From Armatimonadota bacterium (GTDB lineage Bacteria; Armatimonadota; Fimbriimonadia; Fimbriimonadales; Fimbriimonadaceae): 64,000 nt of DNA. The position numbers and the translations under genes were made by a program. The notes beneath the pieces are model-generated. The model searched no databases. It was not told where the DNA came from and worked only from the letters and a program-made list of their open reading frames with translations. This document shows, piece after piece, positions 32,170 through 40,800 of this stretch (positions are counted from its first letter, which is position 1; each line of letters starts with the position of its first letter). The stretch lies in the NCBI GenBank assembly GCA_016125185.1, contig WGMG01000001.1:434001-498000 (forward strand). The letters run 5' to 3'.

Positions 32170-33279
32170 ATGCAATTTCCGAATGTAGACCCTATACCAG
32201 TACCTGCCCCGGTATGGCTGATGAAGGCACTCAGTTTAGTCACGCTTTCCCTGCACTTCGTTGCCGTCATGCTTTTGGTGGGAAGTCTGGGAGCGGCGAT
32301 CTGGTTTAACTTCGTTGGACACCGCAGCAACGATGCCGACCGCCTTACGGCGAGTCAGATTCTTGCGAATCGCTTGCCAACTACGATGACCTTTCTCATC
32401 AATCTTGGCGTGCCGCCACTGCTGTTTGCTCAGGTCTTATACGGGCGAGCCCTTTACACCAGCAGTGTTCTCATCGCAGTGAGTTGGATTTCGGTCATCT
32501 TTCTGCTCATTCTCGCCTACTGGCTGATCTACAAGATGCAGGATGCTATCCGCAATCAGAAGCCGGCGTGGTGGATTGGTCTGCTCTCGCTTTTGGTCGT
32601 GATGGGCATCGGTCGCATCTACTCCCTGAACATGACTCTGATGCTGAAGCCTGAGGTTTGGCCGCAGATGTACGCGGCAAACCCGCAAGGGCTCGGAACA
32701 CCCCCCATCGATCCCACGATTACCCCGCGCTGGATGTTCGTGATGATGGGTGGCTTCATCGTCGGAGGACTCTGGCTAATGCTTCTTGCAAATATGACGC
32801 ACCTTGCCGACGGCGTGCGATCCGCGCTCAAGAAGACGGGTGCCATCATGCCGCTCATCGGCGCGATCCCACAGATATTCTTTGCCTACCGAACCTACTC
32901 GCTTCAAGACCCGGCGGTCCAGAACAGCCTCTCCACCACTCCGATCCATCGAATCAGTACGCTGGTTTACCTCGCGGCGGTCGTCGTGGTTGCCTTGCTC
33001 TGCCTCCGGCAACTCACGGCTGGTCCAAGCCGGGGACTTGCCATCACCGGCATCGTGTTCGCCTTCCTCAGTTCGGTAGCGACCGTTGTCTATCGCGATG
33101 GAATGCGAGATTACATCCTTTCGTCCAAGGGCTTTAACGTTTGGGATCGCCAGGAGGCTTCCAACTGGAGCGTCATCATCCTCTTTCTCCTTCTCTTCGT
33201 CGCAATGCTCGGCATCGTCGGATGGCTTCTTTCCGTCGTGAAGCGAGCAACGCCCCCAGAGGAGCAAATCGCACTATGA
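32170..33279 (+). CDS. CydA-like membrane subunit (CydA' type) of a respiratory complex
   Basis: A 369-residue protein with about eight or nine membrane helices. It parallels the CydA-cytochrome c protein two genes on, point by point: the first helix SLHFVAVMLLVGSL (H29) matches SIFHVLIAWFAVGGG, NMTLMLKPEVW matches GILTFMLTPGQAW, TPRWMFVMMGGFIVGGLWLML matches its NPTYFSGLVMRFLACLSLAGIW, and a late VVYRDGMRDYI matches TEYARETLRKPYV. I infer a divergent CydA paralogue, as in CydAA'-type members of the bd-oxidase superfamily. It heads an operon with overlapping genes for a Rieske protein and cytochrome b. Confidence 0.7.
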   Translation: MQFPNVDPIPVPAPVWLMKALSLVTLSLHFVAVMLLVGSLGAAIWFNFVGHRSNDADRLTASQILANRLPTTMTFLINLGVPPLLFAQVLYGRALYTSSVLIAVSWISVIFLLILAYWLIYKMQDAIRNQKPAWWIGLLSLLVVMGIGRIYSLNMTLMLKPEVWPQMYAANPQGLGTPPIDPTITPRWMFVMMGGFIVGGLWLMLLANMTHLADGVRSALKKTGAIMPLIGAIPQIFFAYRTYSLQDPAVQNSLSTTPIHRISTLVYLAAVVVVALLCLRQLTAGPSRGLAITGIVFAFLSSVATVVYRDGMRDYILSSKGFNVWDRQEASNWSVIILFLLLFVAMLGIVGWLLSVVKRATPPEEQIAL

Positions 33280-33770
33280 ACGAAGAAATCAATCAACCTC
33301 ATTCCGAACCCCTAGACGAGGAAAACGAGGGGTTCACGCGCCGCGGATTCGTCAAAGTCGCGATCGGCGGAGTCTGCGCGGCCTACGGCGTTGCCGTTGG
33401 CTACCCGATCTACCGCTACCTAAACTCACCGGTCGAAAAAGCCGAAGCAGCTGCAGCGGTGAAGGAAGTCAACCTGAAGGACGCCGACAAGCTCCCCAAA
33501 GGGACGGCTCTGGTCTTTAAGTTCGGCACGCATCCGTCGCTCCTCATCCACCACGACGACGACACATGGGTCGCGCTCGATGCCGTCTGCACGCACTTGG
33601 GTTGTACGGTGCAGTACAACCCGCAACAAAAGCAGATCGTCTGCGCATGTCATGGCGGCGTCTATGATGCGAAGACGGGTGAGAACATCAGTGGGCCTCC
33701 GCCTAAGCCTCTCACCAAGTACGTCGTCAATGTCCAGGCCGGTAGCGTTACCGTGTCGAGGAGCGCATGA
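33276..33770 (+). CDS. Rieske iron-sulfur protein
   Basis: The 164-residue protein starts with a twin-arginine type anchor (FTRRGFVKVAIGGVCAAYG) and carries both Rieske boxes: CTHLGC (105-110) and CACHGG (123-128), which provide the two Cys/two His ligands of the 2Fe-2S cluster and the disulfide pair. It is the high-potential electron acceptor from quinol in bc1/b6f complexes. The ATG overlaps the stop of the CydA'-like gene (ATGA), and its own stop overlaps the cytochrome b start in the same way. Confidence 0.96.
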   Translation: MNEEINQPHSEPLDEENEGFTRRGFVKVAIGGVCAAYGVAVGYPIYRYLNSPVEKAEAAAAVKEVNLKDADKLPKGTALVFKFGTHPSLLIHHDDDTWVALDAVCTHLGCTVQYNPQQKQIVCACHGGVYDAKTGENISGPPPKPLTKYVVNVQAGSVTVSRSA

Positions 33771-34846
33771 AGATTCCCGCTAAGCTGACCGACTTCATGG
33801 TCGACCGGCTCGGCCTGGATGAAATCTTCGCCTTCGCAAAAAAGAAGACGGTTCCGGTCCACAAGCACACCTTTTGGTACTACTGGGGTGGCATCACCCT
33901 ATTCGCCTTCATCATCCAGGTCTTGACTGGCGTCCTCCTTCTTATCTATTACCGGCCTGGGCCGGACGCCTACGAGTCGGTTCGGCAGATCACTTACGAC
34001 ATCCATTTCGGGTGGCTGATTCGATCCACCCACAACTGGGCGGCCAACATCTTCCTGCTCTCCGCGTTCATTCACATGTTCTCGGTCTACTTCATGAAGG
34101 CGTACCGACAGCCCCGCGAGTTTGGATGGTGGAGCGGGGTTCTGCTCCTGATCGTCGGATTAGTCTTCGGGTTCAGCGGCTATCTGTTGCCGATGGACGA
34201 CCTGTCCTATTTCGCCACCAAGATCGGTCTCGAGATTCCGAACTCGATTCCCGTCATCGGTCCGACCATCGCCAACCTCTTCCGAGGCGGCGTCGAGGTC
34301 ACCGAGTACACCGTCCAACGGTTCTTCGCCCTTCACGCGGTCATCCTTCCGCTGGTATTCCTACCCCTGCTGATGTTCCACTTGTATCTGGTTCAAAAGC
34401 ACGGAATGGCCGTACCGGAAGCCGAAGAAGAAGTCCCGGTCGAAAAGCGAAAGACGATGCCGTTCTTCCCCAACTTCATGGCGAAGGATTTGGCGATGTG
34501 GCTGATCACCCTCAACGTCATTGCGATTCTCGCTGCGCTCTTTCCGTGGCAGCTCGGACCGCAGGCCGATGCTCTCAAGCCTGCGCCGGCCGGCATCCAT
34601 CCCGAGTGGTACTTCATGGCTCAATTCCAGATCATGAAGGTCATGGGCAATGTGGTTCGGGGCTTTGCCGGAGAGGCTCTGGGTATGACTCTCTTCACGC
34701 TTGGAATCCTCCTTTGGTTCATCGTCCCCCTGTTCGATATGAACAAGCAGAGCGGACGCCGGGCCAAGATTGCCACCTACTTTGGCCTGCTCGCCCTCGG
34801 CGTGGTCCTGATTTTCACCATCTGGGGGTATGCCGCCGTCGCATAG
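33767..34846 (+). CDS. Cytochrome b of a Rieske/cytochrome b complex
   Basis: The 359-residue protein has about eight membrane helices. Haem-ligating His pairs are H89/H103 and H191/H206, so 13 residues separate the first pair and 14 the second; the 13/14 spacing is the cytochrome b6 pattern. The quinol-site motif PEWY is present (HPEWYFMAQFQIMK, about residue 278). The N-terminal b6-like and C-terminal subunit IV-like halves are fused. It should form the membrane core with the Rieske protein. It is coupled by ATGA overlap upstream and followed 12 bases later by the CydA-cytochrome c gene. Confidence 0.95.
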   Translation: MKIPAKLTDFMVDRLGLDEIFAFAKKKTVPVHKHTFWYYWGGITLFAFIIQVLTGVLLLIYYRPGPDAYESVRQITYDIHFGWLIRSTHNWAANIFLLSAFIHMFSVYFMKAYRQPREFGWWSGVLLLIVGLVFGFSGYLLPMDDLSYFATKIGLEIPNSIPVIGPTIANLFRGGVEVTEYTVQRFFALHAVILPLVFLPLLMFHLYLVQKHGMAVPEAEEEVPVEKRKTMPFFPNFMAKDLAMWLITLNVIAILAALFPWQLGPQADALKPAPAGIHPEWYFMAQFQIMKVMGNVVRGFAGEALGMTLFTLGILLWFIVPLFDMNKQSGRRAKIATYFGLLALGVVLIFTIWGYAAVA

Positions 34847-34858
34847 CGGAGCAACACT

Positions 34859-36256
34859 ATGAACTATCCAGTCTGGCAAGTAAATGGAATCGGCAGTGCG
34901 TGGGTGATCGGAGCGATCTCGATCTTTCACGTGCTCATCGCCTGGTTCGCGGTCGGAGGCGGGCTCTACCTGCCCTTGGCCGAAAGCAAAGCTCTGAGAA
35001 AGGGTCGGCGCGACTGGCTGCCGATCATCGAAGAGCATTCGAAGTTCTTCCTGCGCATCACCAGCGTGTTCGGTGCCATCACCGGCGTCGGCATCTGGTT
35101 CGCCATCGGTTTGGTTCACCCCGAAGGAACCAGCACGCTCATCCACAATTTTGTGTTTGGGTGGGCGATCGAGTGGGTCTTCTTCGTGGTCGAGCTCGCG
35201 GCGGCGGCAGTGTACTACTACACCTGGCACCGAATTTCGGACGAGCTGCACATCAAGGTTGGCTACCTCTATGCCGCCTCGTCCTTCCTCACGCTTGTAA
35301 TCATCAACGGCATCCTCACGTTCATGCTGACGCCGGGCCAAGCTTGGCTCAGTGTGGCCGGTACCGGGCAAGAAGCCTCCAAGTTCTGGTTCGCGTTCTT
35401 TAACCCGACCTACTTCTCGGGCCTGGTCATGCGTTTCCTCGCGTGCCTATCTCTGGCCGGTATCTGGGCCTTGGTAACTGCTTCGCGTAATCAGGTGCCT
35501 GAACTGCAGGAAGCCAAGGAGCAGATCGTTAAGTGGAGTTCGCGCTGGCTCCTGCCGATGTTCGTGCTGATGCCGCTTGTCATGATCTGGTTCCTTTATG
35601 AGGTTCCGGCCGAGAACAAGGCCCTCATTCAGCTTGGAATGAACACCATCAGCACCGGCATGTTCACCCAGGTTACGCGCATCGCGATGCTGACGATTAT
35701 CACGACGCTGACTATCGCCGGGGTGGTGTACTTCTTCGCCTACAATGGGGCGAAGGAGTTCAGCTTTGGCCACGCGGTCGCGGTATTGGCGCTAGCGGCG
35801 GTCGCCACCGCTTCTACCGAATACGCCCGCGAAACCCTGCGCAAACCGTATGTGATCGGCGACTTTATGTACTCCAACGGGGTGCGCAAGAGCCAGGTCG
35901 AAGGCTTCAACCAAAACGGATACTTGACATCGTCGATGTGGAAGCCTGCTGAGGGTGACCACCTCGCCACGGGGAAGGCGATGTTCGCCGGGCAGTGCAT
36001 GAGTTGCCACACCGAGAACGGCTATCGGTCGATCCGGCGACTGCTCGGTGAACGGGACAACAAGGCGATCTCTTCGCTCCTGAAGGTTCTGCACGACCAT
36101 AAGCCAGACAGCCCGTATATCAAGTTCATGCCGCCGTTGGTTGGCCACTCGGGCGAGATCGATGACCTGGGACTCTACCTCGGGTCGATATCCAAGAACC
36201 CAGCTACGGTCGCGACCGCGAAGCGCATTGCGCTTCAACTATCGGCGAGCCGATAG
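34859..36256 (+). CDS. CydA-like subunit fused to a cytochrome c domain
   Basis: A 465-residue protein. Residues 1-340 have about nine helices with bd-oxidase subunit I features: an N-terminal helix with H24 followed by Gly-rich AVGGG, FLRITSVFGAITGVGIWFAI, and a helix with two glutamates (EWVFFVVE, 105 and 112) like the proton/haem-site Glu pair of CydA. Residues 360-460 are a c-type domain with CMSCH (380-384) and a downstream Met in KFMPPLVGH as sixth ligand. No cydB is nearby. I infer that electrons pass from the Rieske/cytochrome b part to this cytochrome c and on to the CydA-like core. GGAG precedes the ATG. Confidence 0.82.
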   Translation: MNYPVWQVNGIGSAWVIGAISIFHVLIAWFAVGGGLYLPLAESKALRKGRRDWLPIIEEHSKFFLRITSVFGAITGVGIWFAIGLVHPEGTSTLIHNFVFGWAIEWVFFVVELAAAAVYYYTWHRISDELHIKVGYLYAASSFLTLVIINGILTFMLTPGQAWLSVAGTGQEASKFWFAFFNPTYFSGLVMRFLACLSLAGIWALVTASRNQVPELQEAKEQIVKWSSRWLLPMFVLMPLVMIWFLYEVPAENKALIQLGMNTISTGMFTQVTRIAMLTIITTLTIAGVVYFFAYNGAKEFSFGHAVAVLALAAVATASTEYARETLRKPYVIGDFMYSNGVRKSQVEGFNQNGYLTSSMWKPAEGDHLATGKAMFAGQCMSCHTENGYRSIRRLLGERDNKAISSLLKVLHDHKPDSPYIKFMPPLVGHSGEIDDLGLYLGSISKNPATVATAKRIALQLSASR

Positions 36257-36295
36257 ACGAAGGCGGTAGCCCCCAGGGGGATGGGGGCACCGTCG

Positions 36296-36547
36296 CTAGT
36301 GGGTCGCGGGCTGGCTCGGCGGTTGGCCGGTATTCAGTCCGTGTTTCATTTGACCGGCGCCTTTGGGGGGACCGCCAGCCGGGGCGCCGCCGGACGGGCT
36401 ACTGCCCGGAGCGCCAAGTCCTTTGCTCATCACCTGGCCGATCTCCTTTTCCTCCTTGGGAGAGACCTGGCCTGATCCACATCCGACCAGGACCAGTGAG
36501 CCTACAATCGCAAGCGCAGTCAGCCAGCGCGCTGCGGCAGTTGGCAT
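36296..36547 (-). CDS. Small lipoprotein paired with a pseudopilin (second copy of the module)
   Basis: The 83-residue product has a lipoprotein signal (WLTALAIVGSLVLVGC) and a Gly/Pro/Ser-rich tail, probably disordered. It starts 8 bases after the pseudopilin stop. Order, strand and size class repeat the pair at 9202-10247, and both mature proteins begin CGSG, although the rest differs. Function unknown. Confidence 0.75.
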   Translation of the reverse strand: MPTAAARWLTALAIVGSLVLVGCGSGQVSPKEEKEIGQVMSKGLGAPGSSPSGGAPAGGPPKGAGQMKHGLNTGQPPSQPATH

Positions 36548-36555
36548 CGGGGCGA

Positions 36556-37536
36556 TTACGCGCCTCCCTGTGGCCAGAAGGCCTTGATGGCTCGCTTACC
36601 GCTGCCGATGTCGATGGTGGTTCCCATCAACTGTCGCCAAGGCGTCGCCTTCACGTGACCGTCGGTTCCCGCCCAGATCGTCATGCCAGTCGGCAACTGC
36701 GTGGCCGCGCCGCTGGGGAACGGGAAGTAGCCAACCGAAGGACCGTCGTTTGCCGTCTTGCGGGCCATGGGGCCGCAGATCATGTAGCTGGAGCCGTAGG
36801 TGTTGTAGCTGGGATCGCCCCAATACAGGTCGAAGTTATCTGGATTGTCGTTGGCATCCAGATAGTCGCCGTAGCCAGGGTTCATCTGCCACATGAAGTC
36901 GTAGGTTCCCGATTGAGCGATCATGACCTGTGCGGATGGATCGGCGACGGCGGTGGTGGACATCGAAGGTTGTCCGCCGTCCTTATAACCCTGGGCGGCC
37001 CAGTTCCAGTTTTCGGCACCGGGGTTCGGGTTGCCGACGCCGCCGATTCCGTCGTAGTACCATCGTGCGCCGCCCGTCATGGCCGCGCCAAGCGGGTGGG
37101 TGCCGAAAGTCCAGTCGTCGGGCGACGTGCTCCAAGAGGTCGCAATGCGTTGCGGCGGCATGCCCCAAAGGCCGTAGAGCGCCCACGCCACACCAGCGTT
37201 ATCGTTGGTGAGGCTGTCGGTTGTGATCGGTCCGGTCGGGTCGATCAGCAGACCCCAGCTCTTCATGTACGGCTGACATAGGTAGGTGAAGGGATAGCCG
37301 CGCCAACCGGTGTCGAAACTGACGGTTGGAGAGAAGTAGTCGTCGTTGTCGCCAGCGTACATGATCTGGCCGAGAGAGAGTTGCTTGGCCCCACTAATTG
37401 CGACCGCTCCCTTTGCTGCCCGCTTAGCTTGGGCAAAAACTGGGAAGAGGATCGCGGCCAAAATGGCGATGATGGCGATCACCACGAGTAGTTCGATGAG
37501 TGTGAAAGCCGATTGATTCTTTCGATGAGTATTCAT
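36556..37536 (-). CDS. Pseudopilin-like secreted protein (second copy)
   Basis: The 326-residue protein starts with a type IV pilin N-terminus (AFTLIELLVVIAIIAIL then FPVFAQAKRAAKG), nearly the same as the one at 9390-10247 through residue 40. The rest is rich in Trp, Tyr, Gly and Asn, and ends with a DGHVKATPWR stretch analogous to the ADGHAGKF end of the other. I prefer the ATG at 37536, which has AAAGGTG upstream, over the GTG at 37545. It lies 15 bases downstream of a GntR-LacI regulator gene, so the regulator, pilin and lipoprotein form one operon. Confidence 0.87.
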   Translation of the reverse strand: MNTHRKNQSAFTLIELLVVIAIIAILAAILFPVFAQAKRAAKGAVAISGAKQLSLGQIMYAGDNDDYFSPTVSFDTGWRGYPFTYLCQPYMKSWGLLIDPTGPITTDSLTNDNAGVAWALYGLWGMPPQRIATSWSTSPDDWTFGTHPLGAAMTGGARWYYDGIGGVGNPNPGAENWNWAAQGYKDGGQPSMSTTAVADPSAQVMIAQSGTYDFMWQMNPGYGDYLDANDNPDNFDLYWGDPSYNTYGSSYMICGPMARKTANDGPSVGYFPFPSGAATQLPTGMTIWAGTDGHVKATPWRQLMGTTIDIGSGKRAIKAFWPQGGA

Positions 37537-37551
37537 TTGGGTCACCTTTGA

Positions 37552-38724
37552 CTAAGTCGTGGAGTCGAGCTTCTGGGAGCCTCCTTCCACGGATGGACGA
37601 TTCTGCTTGGGGGCACCGGTCGATGATCCAAGCGAGATAGGTGCGTCGAGTAAATAGTGTCGATGGAGGAGGCCAGCCTTGCCGGTCGCACGTTCGTGAA
37701 CCAGGGTCGCGGCGATGCGTCCCATGCGCTCGAAGTCTTGCCGCATGGTCGTGAGGTAGCCGCCGCCGGGAACCCAGCGCAAGAGGCCGTCGAATCCTAC
37801 GACCGAAATGTCGTCGGGAACTTGGTACCCCTTGCGACCCAAAATGTCGTGGACCAAAAGACCAAGGGTGTCGTTGATGCAGAAGATCGCCGTGGGGGGA
37901 TCGGGCAGGCCAAGGAGGGCGTCGAGGGTCGCCGAACAGCTTTCGTCGGCGTCGTAGGTCGCACGCTGGATATAGTCGTCGCGAACCTCAATGCCGTTAT
38001 CGAGAAGGCCGCGGCAGTAGCCCTCTTCGCGCTCGGCCACGCTGGAGGCGGGGTCGATGTTGCTGATCATGCCGATCTTGCGGTGGCCGAGGTTGACCAA
38101 GTGCTGAACCGCCTGGGTGGCGGAATAAGCGTTGTTCGTCGCCACATAATCCATGTCGAACCCGACCGGCGGCATGCGATCGACGAAGACGATCGGCACT
38201 CGTTTGGCCTGAAGCTTTTCCAGTGAGGGCAGATTTCGCTCGCCGCCCAAGTACCAAACGATCACGCCAAGCGTGGCAGGGTCATCGGCCATCGATTCAA
38301 GAAAGTCGCGCTCCGAGTCGAGGATCGAGTTCCAGTCTTCGCCCGCCCCGCTGGCGACGATGACTTGGGTGAGTGGGCCGAGGTTGGTGGCTTGGATGCC
38401 TTTGAGGATCGAGGCTGCGGCAAAGTGCCCCGAGTAGGGCCAGAGCCAGACGCCGAGGTTACGCGCTCCCGAAGCAGGAAGGCGGCTGAGGTGTTGAACC
38501 ACGGGGCGGTGCCCCTTTCGCTGGAGGACTAAGCCGAGGTTGCCAAGCTCCTGCATGGCGCTTCGGATGATGCCGCGGCTCACTTGGAATTCGGCCGAAA
38601 GCTCGCGCTCGGAGGGCAACGCGCGCCCGGCGGCGAGTTCGCCGCATCGGATTCGGGCCTCTAAAGTCTTGACGACTCCAGTAGCCAAGGTTCCGACTTC
38701 CGCTTTGTTTGTGTCCTCGTTCAT
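37552..38724 (-). CDS. GntR-type HTH / LacI-type sensor regulator (AraR architecture)
   Basis: The 390-residue protein has a GntR winged helix at about residues 10-80 (LPSERELSAEFQVSRGIIRS, AMQELGNLGLVLQRKG) and a periplasmic-binding-protein-like sensor at 90-370 (LGVWLWPYSG, IVFVDRMPPVGFDMDYVATN, AVQHLVNLGHRKIGMISN, AIFCINDTLGLLVHDIL, VVGFDG). This is the AraR-like combination used for sugar-responsive repression. It is the first gene of an operon with a pseudopilin and small lipoprotein and is divergent from a GH99-like enzyme. The shared intergenic space holds repeated TTTGGTCC-type words (38759-38989). Confidence 0.9.
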   Translation of the reverse strand: MNEDTNKAEVGTLATGVVKTLEARIRCGELAAGRALPSERELSAEFQVSRGIIRSAMQELGNLGLVLQRKGHRPVVQHLSRLPASGARNLGVWLWPYSGHFAAASILKGIQATNLGPLTQVIVASGAGEDWNSILDSERDFLESMADDPATLGVIVWYLGGERNLPSLEKLQAKRVPIVFVDRMPPVGFDMDYVATNNAYSATQAVQHLVNLGHRKIGMISNIDPASSVAEREEGYCRGLLDNGIEVRDDYIQRATYDADESCSATLDALLGLPDPPTAIFCINDTLGLLVHDILGRKGYQVPDDISVVGFDGLLRWVPGGGYLTTMRQDFERMGRIAATLVHERATGKAGLLHRHYLLDAPISLGSSTGAPKQNRPSVEGGSQKLDSTT

Positions 38725-39050
38725 CGTCCTCGCCAACTGAATCACAGTTGTCCAAATCGGACCAAGTAGTACCAAACATCCTATCACAGTTACTGGGTAC
38801 TTCGATAATGAAAAATTGTCAATTCTTAGTAATTTCTCACATCAGATACCCGCGAACGGGTGACTATTTTGGTCCTCGTGTTGAACCGAAGGTTTCTTTG
38901 GTTATAGATTTGGTCAAAAACCTATAATTCAATTCGGTCTTTTGGTCCGTTTTGGAAAACTTGCGGTCTGACCGATCGTTCTTTGGTCCGGCAGGACTTG
39001 GTACTTGGGAGAAAATCTTTTGGGCGAGCAGAAGCTTGCGCGATCCACGT
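38725..39050. promoter_or_regulatory. Divergent regulatory region with repeated TTTGGTCC motifs
   Basis: No gene is present. TTTGGTCC or one-off variants occur on the plus strand at 38868, 38897 (TTTGGTTA), 38909 (TTTGGTCA), 38941 and 38982. On the minus strand, GTTTGGTAC and CTTGGTCC lie close together (38759-38777). A TTGGTACTTGG follows at 38998. The words lie between the regulator gene and the GH99-like gene, and the regulator is of a sugar-sensing class, so they are candidate operator half-sites. Confidence 0.5.
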
Positions 39051-40253
39051 ATGATGCTCATAAGGCTCATGATCACCGGACTGATTTTCTGCCTCGCCAC
39101 CAGGCCCCAACCGCAAATCGACGCCACAAGCTTGGTCGGCAAAGTGCTGTGCGGGTACCAAGGCTGGTTTCGCACGCCGGGTGATCCAACCGGATCGGGC
39201 TGGTTCCATTGGAGCAAAAGCCGCAAGGACCTGGACCCTTCGACCCTGAACGTCGAGCTTTGGCCCGACATGAGCGAGTATCCCGACAAAACGCTCTTTC
39301 CGGCGGGTTCGCTCAAGTACAAGGACGGCACCCAGGCCAAGCTTTTCAGTTCGGCGTACCCGGAGGTGGTCGACCTGCACTTTCGATGGATGCGGCAGTA
39401 CGGCATCGACGGCGTCATGGTCCAGCGCTTCCTCGGCGGGCTCGATGGCGGTGAAGGCTCGGAACGAGAGGCGCGGGTCCTCCGCTACGCCCGGGATGCG
39501 GCAAACCGCACGGGACGGACGTTCGCCGTCGAGTACGACATGAGCGGGACGCCGCCGGACAAAGCCATCGACCAGATGAAGAAGGATTGGCGCTACCTCG
39601 TCGATACGATGCACATCACCGACGACCCGCGCTACCTGCACCACAAGGGCAAGCCGGTGCTGGAAATCTTTGGCTTCTTCACCGACCGCTTATCGGGCAA
39701 GGACGCCAACGCCATCATCGACGCCTTCGACACCCACGACAAGTACGCCGTCTCGCTCGTCGGTGCAGGGCAGTGGTGGTGGCGCAAAGAGACCGACCCC
39801 GAGTGGAGCCGGGCTTTTCGGCGATTCGTGGCCTATAGTCCGTGGGATGTGGGCAACACTGGCCGCAAAGATGGCCACATGATTGCGCCGTTCGCTCGTT
39901 GGCCCGAAGATATGGTGGAGGCCAAGAAGACGGGGATGCTGCTCTTTCCCGTCATCTACCCCGGCTTTTCTTGGGATAACCTCACGCGTAAACCGGCGGG
40001 TTCGACCATCATCCCTCGCCGGGACGGCGCGTTCTTCAACGAACAGTTTCGGGCCGCCGCCGATCTTGGTGTCGGTCAGGCCTTCATTGCCATGTTCGAC
40101 GAGGTTGACGAAGGCACGGCCATCTTCAAAGTGTCCAACGATCCGCCGCCGAACGCCCACTTTGTTACCCTCGACGGTTTGCCGTCAGACACTTATCTCA
40201 AGCTCGCGGGGGAAGGCACGAAGTTGATCCACGAAGTCGCAGACCGGCATTGA
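39051..40253 (+). CDS. Secreted GH99-like (GH71/99-type) glycoside hydrolase
   Basis: The 400-residue protein has a short N-terminal hydrophobic leader (LIRLMITGLIFCLA) and the conserved features of bacterial GH99/GH71-like proteins: VLCGYQGWFRTPGDP, LHFRWMRQYGIDGVMVQRF, TFAVEYDMSGT, FPVIYPGFSWDNL, and a terminal AMFDEVDEGTAIFK with acidic residues that may be catalytic. Family members act on alpha-mannans or glucans, but many in this subgroup are uncharacterised. It is divergent from a sugar-type regulator plus pseudopilin operon. The ATG at 39051 is preferred; a run of non-conserved residues would precede it otherwise. Confidence 0.82.
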   Translation: MMLIRLMITGLIFCLATRPQPQIDATSLVGKVLCGYQGWFRTPGDPTGSGWFHWSKSRKDLDPSTLNVELWPDMSEYPDKTLFPAGSLKYKDGTQAKLFSSAYPEVVDLHFRWMRQYGIDGVMVQRFLGGLDGGEGSEREARVLRYARDAANRTGRTFAVEYDMSGTPPDKAIDQMKKDWRYLVDTMHITDDPRYLHHKGKPVLEIFGFFTDRLSGKDANAIIDAFDTHDKYAVSLVGAGQWWWRKETDPEWSRAFRRFVAYSPWDVGNTGRKDGHMIAPFARWPEDMVEAKKTGMLLFPVIYPGFSWDNLTRKPAGSTIIPRRDGAFFNEQFRAAADLGVGQAFIAMFDEVDEGTAIFKVSNDPPPNAHFVTLDGLPSDTYLKLAGEGTKLIHEVADRH

Positions 40254-40258
40254 CCAGA

Positions 40259-40747
40259 CTAATATCCAGCTTCGAGGAGATCCCAGTATTCGTCGGCATG
40301 GTCACGGATATGCTTGGCGCACGCAACCTCGACGAGGGTGGGACCTTTTGAATTGGTGCCATTGACTTCAAAGTAGTCTATGTTGAGGTTGTCCAGGCAA
40401 GACTTATCTCCCAGCAGTTGTAGGATGCGGTCATCAATGGGTACAAGATCACTTTCCAGCCTTACCGGCTGAACACTATCTGGAAACAAATTGAGAGTTT
40501 GCTGAACGACGTCGGCTAACTGGTTCAAGCCTAGCTGTTGGAGGTGATGGATGTGTTCCCTTGCGCTGAAAATACCGTTCGAATAGTATTGGAAAAAGCC
40601 GCCGTTGCAAATCTCCCCATCGGCGTAGAGGACGAACCCAATCATGTTATCTTCGGGAATCTCACTGAAGACCCCAATCAGGTCCACATCGGATCCCGAT
40701 TCAAGGAGGCGATCCCATTCAGCTCGGCTAAGCATGGAGGAAATCAT
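40259..40747 (-). CDS. DUF4375 (DMP19-like) protein
   Basis: The 162-residue acidic protein contains the DUF4375 core: EICNGGFFQYYSNGIF at about residue 45, then LQQLGLNQLADVVQ and a Pro-rich segment. Members are cytoplasmic and often found near toxin or immunity genes, but their function is not established. I start at ATG 40747; a TTG at 40783 would add 12 residues. Composition is slightly more AT-rich than its neighbours. It converges with the GH99-like gene. Confidence 0.7.
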   Translation of the reverse strand: MISSMLSRAEWDRLLESGSDVDLIGVFSEIPEDNMIGFVLYADGEICNGGFFQYYSNGIFSAREHIHHLQQLGLNQLADVVQQTLNLFPDSVQPVRLESDLVPIDDRILQLLGDKSCLDNLNIDYFEVNGTNSKGPTLVEVACAKHIRDHADEYWDLLEAGY

Positions 40748-40800
40748 ATCCCAGCCTAACTGATCGAATTGTGAAAAAGACAAAAAGAATCGCTGGACAA

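Noticed and set aside
32031-32330. Minus-strand frame over the start of the respiratory operon
   Set aside because: It overlaps the first operon gene and its first half lies in noncoding leader; no domain signs.
33141-33275. N-terminal extension of the Rieske protein
   Set aside because: It overlaps the upstream membrane gene and lacks any pattern; ATG 33276 with ATGA overlap is better.
33874-35403. 509-codon frame overlapping cytochrome b and the CydA-like gene
   Set aside because: It is an Arg/His-rich shadow of two genes with unmistakable membrane and haem motifs in the other frame.
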